Positions 8,905-17,424 of a stretch of 64,000 nt of DNA are shown piece by piece. Where the stretch lies: positions 1-64,000 of the forward strand of contig JAGUZQ010000052.1 of the NCBI GenBank assembly GCA_020060765.1. Direction: 5' to 3'. Numbering within the stretch: position 1 is the first letter of the stretch; the number at the start of each line of letters is the position of its first letter. The position numbers were made by a program, and so were the translations under genes. Origin of the DNA: Planctomycetota bacterium (GTDB lineage: Bacteria; Planctomycetota; SZUA-567). The notes below the pieces were generated by a model that did not search any database, had not been told where the DNA came from, and saw nothing but the letters and a program-made list of their open reading frames with translations.

Positions 8905-9386
8905 TACTTTCCCCCTTTTGACCCCTTCTTTTCCCCCCGCGGCGAAATGGTTTTTATCTCTTTCAAAAACTCATCCACCGTTTTGAATTCACGATAAACC
9001 GAGGCGAATCTGACGTAAGCGACCTTGTCGACTCCCCGCAGTTTTTCCATCACCATGCCGCCGATTTCGTGGGACGGCACTTCGCGTTCCGGTTTTTCCA
9101 GCAACTCGCGCTCTATCTCATCCGCCAGCGCTTCGGCCTGCTGTTGGCTGACCGGACGTTTTTCCAGCGAGCGCAAAATCCCGCCCAGCAGTTTCTCGCG
9201 GTTGAACGGCGCACGCTGCCCGTTCTTTTTCACGATCCGGAGCGGCAGATCCTCCAGCCGTTCGTGCGTGGTGTAACGCCGCCCGCATTCAAGACACTCG
9301 CGCCGCCGCCGGGTGACGTGGCCGTCTTCCGAGGGGCGGGTGTCAATCACGCGGTCGCGGTCAAGCTTGCAAAAAGGACAGCGCAT
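8904..9386 (-). CDS. nrdR: Transcriptional repressor NrdR
   Basis: NrdR senses ATP/dATP and represses ribonucleotide reductase genes. The protein has the N-terminal zinc ribbon C3-x2-C6 and C31-x2-C34 (MRCPFC and CLECGRRY) and an ATP-cone from about residue 48, with the usual length (160 residues). The start at 9386 is the conserved family start; an upstream in-frame ATG would add 18 residues before the zinc ribbon. Its stop TAA overlaps the ATG of nrdD by one base (TAATG), so regulator and target are coupled and autoregulation is likely. I see no convincing pair of NrdR boxes upstream. Confidence 0.97.
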   Translation of the reverse strand: MRCPFCKLDRDRVIDTRPSEDGHVTRRRRECLECGRRYTTHERLEDLPLRIVKKNGQRAPFNREKLLGGILRSLEKRPVSQQQAEALADEIERELLEKPEREVPSHEIGGMVMEKLRGVDKVAYVRFASVYREFKTVDEFLKEIKTISPRGEKKGSKGGK

Positions 9387-9823
9387 GGATTTCAACTTTC
9401 GCCGAATTTTTTCTTGAATGCGCCCGACAGCGGAAAACACTACTTGTTGGGCTTGGATTCTTTATAGCCACCAGATATAGGCAGGTCAATCGAAAAAAAC
9501 AAAGCTTTTTTCGCCAGACCCGCCCCGGCTTTCAACTATCCCCGAAAAGGCTTGAACTCCATGGTTTTGGAAGAAACCGCCTTGACAATAAAAAGGCAAA
9601 AAAAACTTGTCAAGTACTCAAAGTTTTCTAACCCGGAAGTCACACTCCGCTCAGGTAAAGGCAGACTCCGCTTTTGGTGTTATGTAATCCCTTTCATATC
9701 AATCCATTATGACTTTAGATCCCGGGCAGCCGTGTTTATGAAGAAAAATGCCGAAAAAAGAGGAATTTAATTTGCGTAACGCATATAGTGCGATAGTATA
9801 TTATATTATGCGAAGGGAAGCAG
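9387..9823. other. AT-rich intergenic region between divergent nrdR and iclR
   Basis: This 437-base gap holds the promoters of two divergent genes. An inverted repeat CTTGACA (9581-9587) / TGTCAAG (9608-9614) has a 20-base spacer, and its left arm includes a TTGACA -35-like hexamer. Close to the iclR start are GCGTAACGC (about 9773-9781) and an AT-rich stretch with TATATTATATTAT, which could be an operator and a -10 region. No gene or RNA is recognised. Confidence 0.45.
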
Positions 9824-10582
9824 ATGGAAAAAGGGAAAAACATCCAATGTCTCGACCGCGCGCTAGACCTGCTGGAGCTGTTGGCGGAGGAGCATAATCT
9901 TGGCGCGACTGACATCAGCAAGAAAATGGGCCTTCATGTCGCTACTGCGCACAATATTGTCCGCACCCTGGCCGCACGCGGCTATGTATTGAATCTTGAT
10001 GGCAAATATTCGCTCGGCCCCGGCGCGGCGTTGCTGGCGCGGGGCTGGAACCCGGTCACGTCGCTGGCGGACGTGGTCGATTCGCACCTGAAAAATATCA
10101 GCCAGAACACGGGGGAAGCCGCTTCTGCCACGGTTTTATTGGGAAACGAGGCGCATCTGATCGGTTTCTGTGCTGGTACGCAGGAAATAACCATTCATTT
10201 CCCCTCCTGGCATTGGCCTAATCCGCTGGGCTTGGCGACTGGCAAGGTGCTGTTGGCTTATTCCGGCAAGTCATTGCAGGAAGAAGTTTTAGAAAAAAAT
10301 AAGCAGCATCTCGGCCAATCGCCGGAAGAGTTAAAAACGCTCTTTTCCGCGATAAAAGACGCTGGTTATTACGAACGGATCAGCGATTCTGAAAACGGGC
10401 AATATGCCGTCGCTTTTCCGCTGAAAACGGCCGGAAACCGGGTCGTGGCGGCAATGGGAGCCAGTTGTCCTTTGTTCAGGGCAACGACGGAACACAGAAA
10501 ATTCATGCGCGAGTTCGTGCAGGTCGAAGCGCAAACTCTGTCAAGCAAACTGGGCTGGAAACCAAACCACCCAACCAACTAG
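9824..10582 (+). CDS. IclR family transcriptional regulator
   Basis: IclR proteins are winged-helix regulators with a C-terminal ligand-binding GAF-like domain that binds small carboxylic or sugar-derived effectors. The HTH lies at about residues 20-60 (ATDISKKMGLHVATAHNIVRTL) and the effector domain follows from about 80 to the end, including the conserved LPATGKVLLA-like segment written here as LGLATGKVLLAY. Length (252) is normal. AGGGAAG precedes the ATG. It lies just upstream of the GH42-to-dehydratase operon on the same strand, so it is the obvious candidate regulator; the palindrome at 10922-10944 is a candidate site. Its TAG stop is the centre of a perfect palindrome that begins a repeat. 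Confidence 0.92.
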   Translation: MEKGKNIQCLDRALDLLELLAEEHNLGATDISKKMGLHVATAHNIVRTLAARGYVLNLDGKYSLGPGAALLARGWNPVTSLADVVDSHLKNISQNTGEAASATVLLGNEAHLIGFCAGTQEITIHFPSWHWPNPLGLATGKVLLAYSGKSLQEEVLEKNKQHLGQSPEELKTLFSAIKDAGYYERISDSENGQYAVAFPLKTAGNRVVAAMGASCPLFRATTEHRKFMREFVQVEAQTLSSKLGWKPNHPTN

Positions 10583-10839
10583 TTGGTTGGGCGGCGGGTC
10601 GCCGCCGACTTATTTCGCAAGCGTGTGCGGAGCGTATAAGGTTTTCGCGCTCCCTTCGTTCGCGGGCGAAGAACGCGCGAAAGATTTGTGTTTGTGAAAT
10701 CGCTTGCGAAATAAGTCAGCGGCGACCCGCCGTCGCGCTCCCTTTGTTCGCGGGCGAAGAATGCGCGAAAGATTTGTGTTTGTGAAATCGCTTGCGAAAT
10801 AAGTCAGCGGCGACCCGCCGCCGCGCTCCCTTTGTTCGC
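10570..10839. repeat. Palindromic repeat element with 88-bp tandem duplication
   Basis: A perfect 22-bp palindrome (10570-10591, half-site CCCAACCAACT) is centred on the iclR stop codon. Then come 32-base inverted arms at 10592-10623 and 10701-10732 with one mismatch, enclosing a core with the hairpin CTTCG...CGAAG. An 88-bp unit, 10646-10733, is repeated almost exactly at 10734-10821, and a third copy begins at 10822 and stops after about 18 bases. The core CGCGCTCCCTTCGTTCGCGG also occurs at 14083-14205 and 56855-56940. The repeats are directly adjacent without spacers, so this is not CRISPR. Confidence 0.85.
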
Positions 10840-10921
10840 TATTGTAAGTTGTAGAAGTTTTTGCTTTCACTTATCCGACCGGCATCTACGTAGTCGCGCC
10901 CGTCCGACGATGCTAAACACC

Positions 10922-10944
10922 GCTTACACCGCAGCGGTGTAAGC
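10922..10944. promoter_or_regulatory. Perfect palindrome upstream of the GH42 operon
   Basis: GCTTACACCGC (10922-10932) and its exact reverse complement (10934-10944) flank a single central base; shorter CGATGC/GCATCG arms lie outside. It sits about 150 bases before the GH42 start and downstream of the IclR gene, so it is a good candidate for an operator, though a hairpin role is also possible. The remaining 150 bases before the gene show no other clear structure. Confidence 0.5.
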
Positions 10945-11092
10945 ATCGCCTTCCGGTCACTCCCACGTATCTGCCTGGATGGGTCAGGCGGGGTGGTTGG
11001 TTTGAGGGTGGCGAAGATATATATATGTACATGGGAAGCTGGCCTTTGACATTTATCTTTGAGCAAGGTTTTAGAGAAGATGGAGAAGAGCA

Positions 11093-13315
11093 ATGAGCAA
11101 AAAGGTGTCGGTGATTTTTCCGTTTGGCGGCAGTTATGTGCCGGTGGCGAAGTCTACGGAAGTATCGATGGACAAGTGGGACGAGGATATCGGCAATATG
11201 CGCAAGCTGGGTTTTTCCCTGTTTCGCGCGTTCGTGGCGTGGGACCGGATTGAAAAAATCGAAGGTGCGCGCGATTACTCCATGCTGGATTATGCGTTTG
11301 AACTGGCGGAGAAGCACGGGGTAAAGGTGATGCTGAACCTGGGCGGAGTGTTCTGCAACCTGGTCAGCATTTATCCGCCCTGGTGGCTGGTGCATAAATA
11401 CGATTGCCAGCGGCTGATGCCGGAACCGTACGACCGCGCGCGCCCGTTTGGCCCCAGGCAGGAAATCTGCATGGACGATCCTGTCATGCGGGAAAAGGGA
11501 GAAGGCTTCCTGCGCGAGACGATCAAGCGGTATGCCGCCAGCGACACGCTGCACAGTTGGGTGGTGTGGAACGAGCCGATGCTGCGGCGGCCTTGCTATT
11601 GCCCGCACACGCAGGCGCGCTTCCGCGACTGGCTGAAGAAAAAATACGCGGGAAATATTGAAACGCTCAACGCGCAATGGAGCACCGAGTTTCCGGTATT
11701 ATATGAAGACTGGAGCCAGATCGAACCGCCGGCGGGAACCGGGTTCCGGCAGGGCGGGATTTCGACCTGGCTTGACTGGCAGTATTTCCAGCAGGACAAT
11801 CTCGCAGGCGCTCTGGGCTGGATCAACAGCTTGGTGAAGGAATACGACCAGCGCCCGACCACTTCCAACGTCATGCGGTTCGATCTGGGCGATGAAGCTT
11901 ATGAGACCCATACCGATATTCATAAGATCGGGCGCAATCTCGATGTGTTGGGCTATTCGCAATATACGATCTACGGCGACTGCGCGCTGCCGCACGTGAT
12001 GTCGGCGCGGCTTGACCGGTTACGCAGCGCCTCGGCCTGCCGCGATTTTTACGTCATCGAAGCGGAAGCGGGGCGCGTCAGTTTCGGTTCCGCCCCATCC
12101 GACAACACCGAGGCATCTCCCGGCCCTGTCTGCACCTCCGACGCCGACCGTATCCTGCGCAACTGGCAGGCGGTCGGCCACGGCGCGAAATGCTGGCTGG
12201 GGTGGAAATACCGCACGCGCGTGGCGGATACGCAATCCGGCTGTTACAACATGGTGGCGTTCGACGGCTCGCTGCCGAAACGAGTCAAGGCTTTGGGAGA
12301 AATGTCGACTGTCTTGCAAAAACATGCCGCCCTGTTCAACGAAAGGCACGTACCCCAGCCCGAGGTGGCAATCCTTGCCGCCAACAGCACCTGCGTCTGG
12401 GGAAAAGTCGAAGGGCATTTGTTTTCCGACAAAAAGGAAGACAGTTACTGGCGGCGGGGCTGGATGGGTGCGCACCGGCTGTTGCGAGAGGCGGGAATTG
12501 GCAGTGATTTCCTCGACGACCTGGATGTGCGGGAAAACGCGCTGGATAAATATAAGGTATTGCTGATTCCGTTCCGCCCCAACCTGGAACAGGATATCGC
12601 GGATCGAATCGCGGCTTTTGTCAAGCGCGGCGGCGTGGCGATAGCGGAATCCATCTTCGGCTACAAGAGCGATTTCGGCAGGCTTTATTATCACGCTCCC
12701 GGTTGCGGTCTGGAAAAAGTGTTCGGTTACACCACCGCCGACCCGCTGGCGCCGGATGATGCGTCGATGAAGTTTTCGCAAAAACATGGCGGCGGGGAAA
12801 TAAAAAACTTTATCTTCCAGGAAGTCCTGGCTCCCTTGCCGGACGCGGAAATCGCGGCGCGCTATCCATCGGGCGGCGCGGCGGCAGTGGCGAATACTTA
12901 CGGCAAGGGCAGGACATTAATGGCAGGCACCTTCCTGTTTTCCCAATATGAGATTTCGCGAAACGAGGCGGTGCGGAACCTGATCCTGTCGGAACTGAAA
13001 AAAGCGGGCGTGACGCCGGGTTACGAAATATCCGTCAAGGAAAAGACCTTCGACATGCGCGATATCGAAGTTTGCAGGCTGGCTAAGGATGGGGAAGCAG
13101 GCGGTTCAATCTGGGTCATATTAAACCACACGGATAAAAAAGCGCGGGTGTCTTTGTCGCTGCCGGAATCCGGCGTGAAGGGATATGCCGAGTTGCAGAC
13201 CGGTAAGACCATTGCCGCGAAAGGCGCGAAAAAACTGTCAAAAATAGAGTTGTCCTTGCCCGGAAAGGGCGTGGCGGTGTTGCTGGCTAAAGGGACTGAG
13301 GGACTGAGGGACTGA
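11093..13315 (+). CDS. Beta-galactosidase-like glycoside hydrolase, GH42
   Basis: The protein has the GH42 layout: a TIM barrel (about 1-380), then a flavodoxin-like trimerisation domain (about 420-620) and a C-terminal beta domain. The general acid/base is E161 in VVWNEP and the nucleophile is probably E323 in VIEAEAG. There is no signal peptide, so it should act in the cytoplasm on small galactosides. It opens a plus-strand operon with an SDR two bases downstream, two more hydrolases, a metallohydrolase and an acid-sugar dehydratase. GGAGAAGAG precedes the ATG. The last codons are made of three near-perfect copies of GGACTGAG (13294-13317), so the C-terminus (TEGLRD) is likely the product of a small repeat expansion. 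Substrate could be a galactoside or a related sugar. Confidence 0.88.
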   Translation: MSKKVSVIFPFGGSYVPVAKSTEVSMDKWDEDIGNMRKLGFSLFRAFVAWDRIEKIEGARDYSMLDYAFELAEKHGVKVMLNLGGVFCNLVSIYPPWWLVHKYDCQRLMPEPYDRARPFGPRQEICMDDPVMREKGEGFLRETIKRYAASDTLHSWVVWNEPMLRRPCYCPHTQARFRDWLKKKYAGNIETLNAQWSTEFPVLYEDWSQIEPPAGTGFRQGGISTWLDWQYFQQDNLAGALGWINSLVKEYDQRPTTSNVMRFDLGDEAYETHTDIHKIGRNLDVLGYSQYTIYGDCALPHVMSARLDRLRSASACRDFYVIEAEAGRVSFGSAPSDNTEASPGPVCTSDADRILRNWQAVGHGAKCWLGWKYRTRVADTQSGCYNMVAFDGSLPKRVKALGEMSTVLQKHAALFNERHVPQPEVAILAANSTCVWGKVEGHLFSDKKEDSYWRRGWMGAHRLLREAGIGSDFLDDLDVRENALDKYKVLLIPFRPNLEQDIADRIAAFVKRGGVAIAESIFGYKSDFGRLYYHAPGCGLEKVFGYTTADPLAPDDASMKFSQKHGGGEIKNFIFQEVLAPLPDAEIAARYPSGGAAAVANTYGKGRTLMAGTFLFSQYEISRNEAVRNLILSELKKAGVTPGYEISVKEKTFDMRDIEVCRLAKDGEAGGSIWVILNHTDKKARVSLSLPESGVKGYAELQTGKTIAAKGAKKLSKIELSLPGKGVAVLLAKGTEGLRD

Positions 13316-13317
13316 GA

Positions 13318-14085
13318 ATGAACGAGCACAACAATCTACCATTAGCGGGACAGGTGGCGTTGGTGACTGGCGCGTCGCGGGGGCTGGGCAAGGGCATTGC
13401 GCTGGTGCTGGCCGAGCAGGGCGCGGACGTGGTGGTGAATTACCGCAGCAAGGAATCGGAAGCCGAAGAAGTTGCGGCGGCCATCCGGAATATGGGACGC
13501 CGCGCGCTGGTGGCGCAGGCAGATGTGGGCGAAGAGACGTCGGTGAAAAACCTGTTCGCGCTGGCGGTGAAGGAATTCGGGCGTGTCGACTTTCTCGTCA
13601 ACAACGCCGGTACTACCAAGTCGCAGGAGATTCAAGAGACTTCGCTGGAAGACTGGGATTTTATCCTCAAGACCAACCTGACCAGCATGTTTCTCTGTTC
13701 ACGCGAGGCGATGAAGGTGATGAAGAAACAGCAGTCCGGGCGTATTGTCAGTATCAGTTCCATCGTCGGCCAACGGGGCGCGCTGTACGGGCACGTGCAC
13801 TACGCCTCGACCAAGAGCGGCCAAATCGGCTTTACCAAAACCCTCGCCCGCACCGCTGCCCCTTTCGGCATCACCGTCAACGCCGTCGCGCCCGGCATCA
13901 TCGAAACCGAATTATTGTTCCAGACCCACGGCGACGAGGAAGTGGAGAAACTGGCGGACACGGTGCCGCTGGGTTTAGGCAAGGCGCGCGACATCGGCCT
14001 GGCGGTGGCTTTCCTCTGCGGCGAGGGCGGGCGTTATATTACCGGCGCGACTATCGACGTCAATGGCGGCATGTACCTCCGCTAG
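13318..14085 (+). CDS. SDR family oxidoreductase
   Basis: This is a classical short-chain dehydrogenase/reductase of 255 residues. The NAD(P)-binding motif is TGASRGLGKG (residues 18-27), the NNAG motif follows at about residue 95, and the catalytic Ser-Tyr-Lys triad is in SISSIVGQ and YASTKSG. It resembles FabG/glucose-dehydrogenase-like members. Given the neighbours, oxidation of a sugar or sugar acid released by the hydrolases is more likely than fatty acid synthesis, but this is inference. It starts two bases after GH42 stops, so the two are translationally linked. Its TAG stop is the first triplet of a dispersed repeat. Confidence 0.92.
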   Translation: MNEHNNLPLAGQVALVTGASRGLGKGIALVLAEQGADVVVNYRSKESEAEEVAAAIRNMGRRALVAQADVGEETSVKNLFALAVKEFGRVDFLVNNAGTTKSQEIQETSLEDWDFILKTNLTSMFLCSREAMKVMKKQQSGRIVSISSIVGQRGALYGHVHYASTKSGQIGFTKTLARTAAPFGITVNAVAPGIIETELLFQTHGDEEVEKLADTVPLGLGKARDIGLAVAFLCGEGGRYITGATIDVNGGMYLR

Positions 14086-14205
14086 GTGCGTGCCGCACTG
14101 GCATATTTCGCAGGCGGACGCGAACGGTTAATAGCAATCGCGCTCCCTTCGTTCGCGGGCAAATAACGTGCAGATGTTTTGTGCTTTCAAATTCGCTATG
14201 AAAAG
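14083..14205. repeat. Dispersed repeat starting at the SDR stop codon
   Basis: This copy starts TAGGTGCGTGCCGCAC, with TAG being the SDR stop, exactly as at 56855. It contains the shared core CGCGCTCCCTTCGTTCGCGG and then continues through a segment resembling the core-to-right-arm part of the 10592-10732 element, ending in the ribosome-binding region of the next gene. It fills the whole gap between the two genes. Confidence 0.75.
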
Positions 14206-14212
14206 GAAAAAC

Positions 14213-15766
14213 ATGGCTACCGACGGAACTTTCAAACTTCCTCCTGTGGACATGGTGCCGGAAAACGACGGCATTGCGTTGTACGATTTCAATCCATGCG
14301 TGTTGGAAGGGCGGTCTGAATTCGAATATATCGGCAATCTGCCCTACAAGAAAAGCGTGGATATCAAGGCATCGCCGATCGGGATAGGATACGAGACCCT
14401 CGACCGCGATACCTATGACCCGACCTATACCTACGACCTGATGGCCAAGTCGGGCGCGAAGTGGGCGCGCGTCCAGACCGGCTGGAACAAGTGCGAAAAA
14501 GTTAAAGGCACTTACGATTTCAGGTGGCTTGATGAAATTGTTGACTCGCTGCTCAAGATCGGTATCCAGCCCTGGTTCAGCGCCAGTTTCGGCAACGCCA
14601 ACTATACTCCCGTTCCTGGTTACACCACCTGGGCGGAGGATCATCCCGGCGAGGAAGTGCCGATGCACGTCAGGGGCTACGTGGGCGAAGTGCCGCTCTA
14701 TCACGGCGAGGAAGCGGTGCGCGGCTGGAAAAATTTCCTCACCGCTCTGGCGCGGCATTATAAGGAGAGAGTCAGGCATTGGGAAATCTGGAACGAGCCC
14801 AACACCATGGGCGGATTCTGGCGGATGAAAGGCGGTATGCCTTATCCCGAGCTTTCAACCGGGGAAAGGCTGGCGCGCTGCGCGGCGGATTACGTGGAAC
14901 TGGTGAAAATCTGTCGCGAGCAGATCAAGGCCGAAATCCCGGACGCGAAAATCATCGCAGGTGCGCTTTCCAACGGCATGGATGTCTGCACTTATGTAAG
15001 CAGTATGGCGGAAAACCGCATCGCCGAGTACGCCGACATCATCAGCTACCATCCCTACGGAGTGATTCCGGAACAGAACGTCGACGCCAAGTTCGATTTC
15101 ATCCGCCACAACATAGGCTCGCTCTCTATTCCGATCTGGCAGGGTGAAGCAGGGAGACCGGCGGGAGTTTATGATAACACCGGCTATGGCGTGGCCACTA
15201 CCGAGTACAACCAGGCGAAATATCTGACGCGGCGCTTTGTCACCGACCTGCGGCTGGGGGTGGAGATGGCCTCGTTTTTCGCGGTCTCCGATTTCGGCGG
15301 TTATTGCAACAAGGGAGAAATGCCGTTCGGCGTCCTGAACCGTCTGGAAAAAAGACCGAAGCTGGCGTTTTATGCGTTGCAGGCGATGGGCTTTTTATTT
15401 GACGGATTGGAACAGGCGCAGGATTTATACTGCCGCATCTGGATGAGCGGCAAGTTCAACTTCTCCTACCAGAGATACAATCTCACGACCGCCCGCTTCC
15501 GGCGCAAGGGTGTGCCGTTATTCTGCATTTACCTGCCGGAAACACCCGACATCCAGTTCGACCCCGGCGAGATCGAGTTTCTGATGTATACGCAGAAATC
15601 CGACAGATTCGACAATCCCGCGGTGATCGACCCTGTCTGGCGCAGGGTATACAAGCCCGTCAGCGTCACCGATATCGGCGACAAGAACTACACTTTCATC
15701 AAACGTTTTCCCTACACCGATTACCCCCTGTTCATTACCGACCTTTCCGCTATCAGGGAAGGATGA
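14213..15766 (+). CDS. Clan GH-A glycoside hydrolase, GH39-like
   Basis: This 517-residue protein has a TIM barrel with the clan GH-A signature. E195 in IWNEPN is the expected acid/base and E312 in WQGEAG the expected nucleophile. The spacing and the early WARVQTGW strand recall GH39 xylosidases/iduronidases, but the family call is tentative. There is no signal peptide. The ATG at 14213 follows AAAGGA with good spacing; an earlier in-frame start would read into the repeat. It is the third gene of the carbohydrate operon. The C-terminal 120 residues look like a beta-rich accessory domain. Confidence 0.78.
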   Translation: MATDGTFKLPPVDMVPENDGIALYDFNPCVLEGRSEFEYIGNLPYKKSVDIKASPIGIGYETLDRDTYDPTYTYDLMAKSGAKWARVQTGWNKCEKVKGTYDFRWLDEIVDSLLKIGIQPWFSASFGNANYTPVPGYTTWAEDHPGEEVPMHVRGYVGEVPLYHGEEAVRGWKNFLTALARHYKERVRHWEIWNEPNTMGGFWRMKGGMPYPELSTGERLARCAADYVELVKICREQIKAEIPDAKIIAGALSNGMDVCTYVSSMAENRIAEYADIISYHPYGVIPEQNVDAKFDFIRHNIGSLSIPIWQGEAGRPAGVYDNTGYGVATTEYNQAKYLTRRFVTDLRLGVEMASFFAVSDFGGYCNKGEMPFGVLNRLEKRPKLAFYALQAMGFLFDGLEQAQDLYCRIWMSGKFNFSYQRYNLTTARFRRKGVPLFCIYLPETPDIQFDPGEIEFLMYTQKSDRFDNPAVIDPVWRRVYKPVSVTDIGDKNYTFIKRFPYTDYPLFITDLSAIREG

Positions 15767-15800
15767 CGATTTTTCATTTCAAGCTGAACTGGAGAAAACC

Positions 15801-16598
15801 ATGAGCGGCAAAACCGACCTGTCGACTTCGATCCTGCCCGAAGGAAACTGGAAACTGGTCTGGCACGACGAGTTTGAAGGAACGGAGTTGGACACGTCCA
15901 AGTGGGATTATCGCCTGCACCTGATGCAGCAGCGGCACAAGACCTTAGTCGACGACGCAGCCCGGGTGGAGGGCGGCAAGCTCTATCTGGACTTGGTCGA
16001 ACGCGACGGAGAATTCTATTCTTCCCATTTGCAGACCGGCGAGAATTACATGGATCGCCCCGGCGAGGCGTATAACAAGTTCCGTTGGCCGATCGCGCAG
16101 TTCAAGGAGCCGAAGTTTCTGCACAAGTTCGGGTATTACGAATGCCGTTGCAAGCTGCCGACCCAGCCGGGGTGGTGGGCGGCGTTCTGGTTGCAGTCGC
16201 CAACTATCGGATCGACCTTGAATTCGCGAGAATCCGGCGTGGAAGTCGACATCATGGAAAATTTCACCCGCGACGGCATCATCAGCCACAACAACCATTG
16301 GGACGGCTACGGCAAGGATCACAAGCACTGCGGCTCCGGGCCGCGCCAGTTGACTGACACCCCGGACGGCTTCCACACTTACGGCCTGTTGTGGGAACCG
16401 GATAAATACGTATATTATGTGGATGGCAAGGAAACGTGGCGCACCGCCGAGGCGGTCAGCCAGCGCGAGCAGTTTATCCTGGTTTCCACCGAGTGCATGG
16501 GTTATCGCGACGGCGAGACGGCCGACGAGAAACTGCGCAAGGCCGTGCTGCCCGACGCCTTCATCGTCGATCACGTGCGGGTGTTTGACCGCAAGTAA
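15801..16598 (+). CDS. Glycoside hydrolase family 16 protein
   Basis: GH16 enzymes cut beta-1,3/1,4-glucans, agarose, carrageenan and related galactans. The jelly-roll signature is clear: WHDEFEG near residue 21 and the catalytic E148-V-D150-I-M-E153 (nucleophile E148, acid/base E153). Aromatic residues expected in the cleft are seen at GWWAAFWLQSP. It has no signal peptide, which is unusual for a polysaccharide-degrading GH16 and suggests action on imported oligosaccharides, or an unrecognised export route. GGAG precedes the ATG. Pairing with a GH42 and a dehydratase of sugar acids would fit a galactan-type substrate, but this cannot be read from the sequence alone. Confidence 0.9.
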   Translation: MSGKTDLSTSILPEGNWKLVWHDEFEGTELDTSKWDYRLHLMQQRHKTLVDDAARVEGGKLYLDLVERDGEFYSSHLQTGENYMDRPGEAYNKFRWPIAQFKEPKFLHKFGYYECRCKLPTQPGWWAAFWLQSPTIGSTLNSRESGVEVDIMENFTRDGIISHNNHWDGYGKDHKHCGSGPRQLTDTPDGFHTYGLLWEPDKYVYYVDGKETWRTAEAVSQREQFILVSTECMGYRDGETADEKLRKAVLPDAFIVDHVRVFDRK

Positions 16599-16603
16599 TT
16601 TCG

Positions 16604-16674
16604 CCAGTCTCCAGTGAAAATGGAAAACTCGTATCATTAAAACTGGAGGCTGGAGACTGGCAACTGGAGACTGG
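16604..16674. repeat. CTGGAGACTGG inverted repeat copy
   Basis: CCAGTCTCCAGT (16604-16615) is inverted relative to 16642-16674, which holds CTGGAG(A/G)CTGG three times. It lies 5 bases after the GH16 stop and ends 30 bases before the next start, filling the gap. It belongs to the same family as 6385-6523 and 63535-63619. Confidence 0.7.
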
Positions 16675-16704
16675 ATAACTTGATCTTTTCAGGTTGGAGA
16701 AAAC

Positions 16705-17424
16705 ATGGAATTGACATGGCTGGGGCAAGGCGGATTTTTATTTGAGAGCGGGGGCGTGAAAGTGGCGGTCGACCCGTATCTTTCCGACGCGCTGGCGGGG
16801 CGCGGCACGCCGCGGATGTTTCCGGCGCCGGTCGCGCCGGATAAATTAAAGGTCGATTGGCTGATCTGCACGCACGACCACCTCGACCATCTCGATCCGG
16901 AAACCGCCGGGCCGATGGCAAAAGCTTTTCCCGATATGAGAATCACCGGGCCGAAAAGCGTGGTGAAACATCTGCGTGAAATGGGCGTCGCTCCGGCGCG
17001 GTGCGTGGAATTGAAAATCGGGAAGGCACAGGTTTGCGGCGCGATAAAAATCATTCCCGTCAAGGCGATTCACAGCGACCCCGAGGCGGTCGGCCTGCTG
17101 CTGGAAGCCGACGGTATCCGCGTCTATCTCAGCGCCGACACGGAATACGCCGACGATCTGGCGGAGAAAGTGCTGGCGCTGGCAGAGGGGAAAATCGATC
17201 TGGCGCTGATCTGCATCAACGGACGGCTGGGAAACATGAACGACACCGACGCGGTCAAGGTGATAAAGAAGCTTGCTCCGGTCGAGGCGGCACCTATGCA
17301 CTATGGTCTGTTCGAACGCAATACCGCCGACCCGCAGCCGTTCCTGCAGGCGGTGCGCGCAGCCGGGATCAGGGCGCGGGAGTTGACGGTAAGCGAAAGA
17401 TTCACTGTTGGCGGAGACAAATAA
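16705..17424 (+). CDS. MBL-fold metallohydrolase, UlaG-like
   Basis: The protein has the metallo-beta-lactamase metal motif T-H57-D-H59-L-D61-H62 and a later HSDPEAVG and SADTEY (metal-bridging aspartate), as in UlaG, the L-ascorbate-6-phosphate lactonase family. The 239-residue length fits. A sugar lactonase would make sense between an oxidising SDR and an acid-sugar dehydratase, forming an oxidation, ring-opening and dehydration route; this is inference from gene order. Its TAA stop overlaps the ATG of the next gene (TAATG). Confidence 0.85.
   Translation: MELTWLGQGGFLFESGGVKVAVDPYLSDALAGRGTPRMFPAPVAPDKLKVDWLICTHDHLDHLDPETAGPMAKAFPDMRITGPKSVVKHLREMGVAPARCVELKIGKAQVCGAIKIIPVKAIHSDPEAVGLLLEADGIRVYLSADTEYADDLAEKVLALAEGKIDLALICINGRLGNMNDTDAVKVIKKLAPVEAAPMHYGLFERNTADPQPFLQAVRAAGIRARELTVSERFTVGGDK

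Noticed and set aside
9455-9490. NrdR box near CCAGATATAGG
   Set aside because: Only a loose match to one box and no second box at the expected distance; cannot be supported by eye.
10646-10839. CRISPR-like direct repeats
   Set aside because: The 88-bp units are directly adjacent, nearly identical over their whole length and have no spacers, and no cas gene is present.
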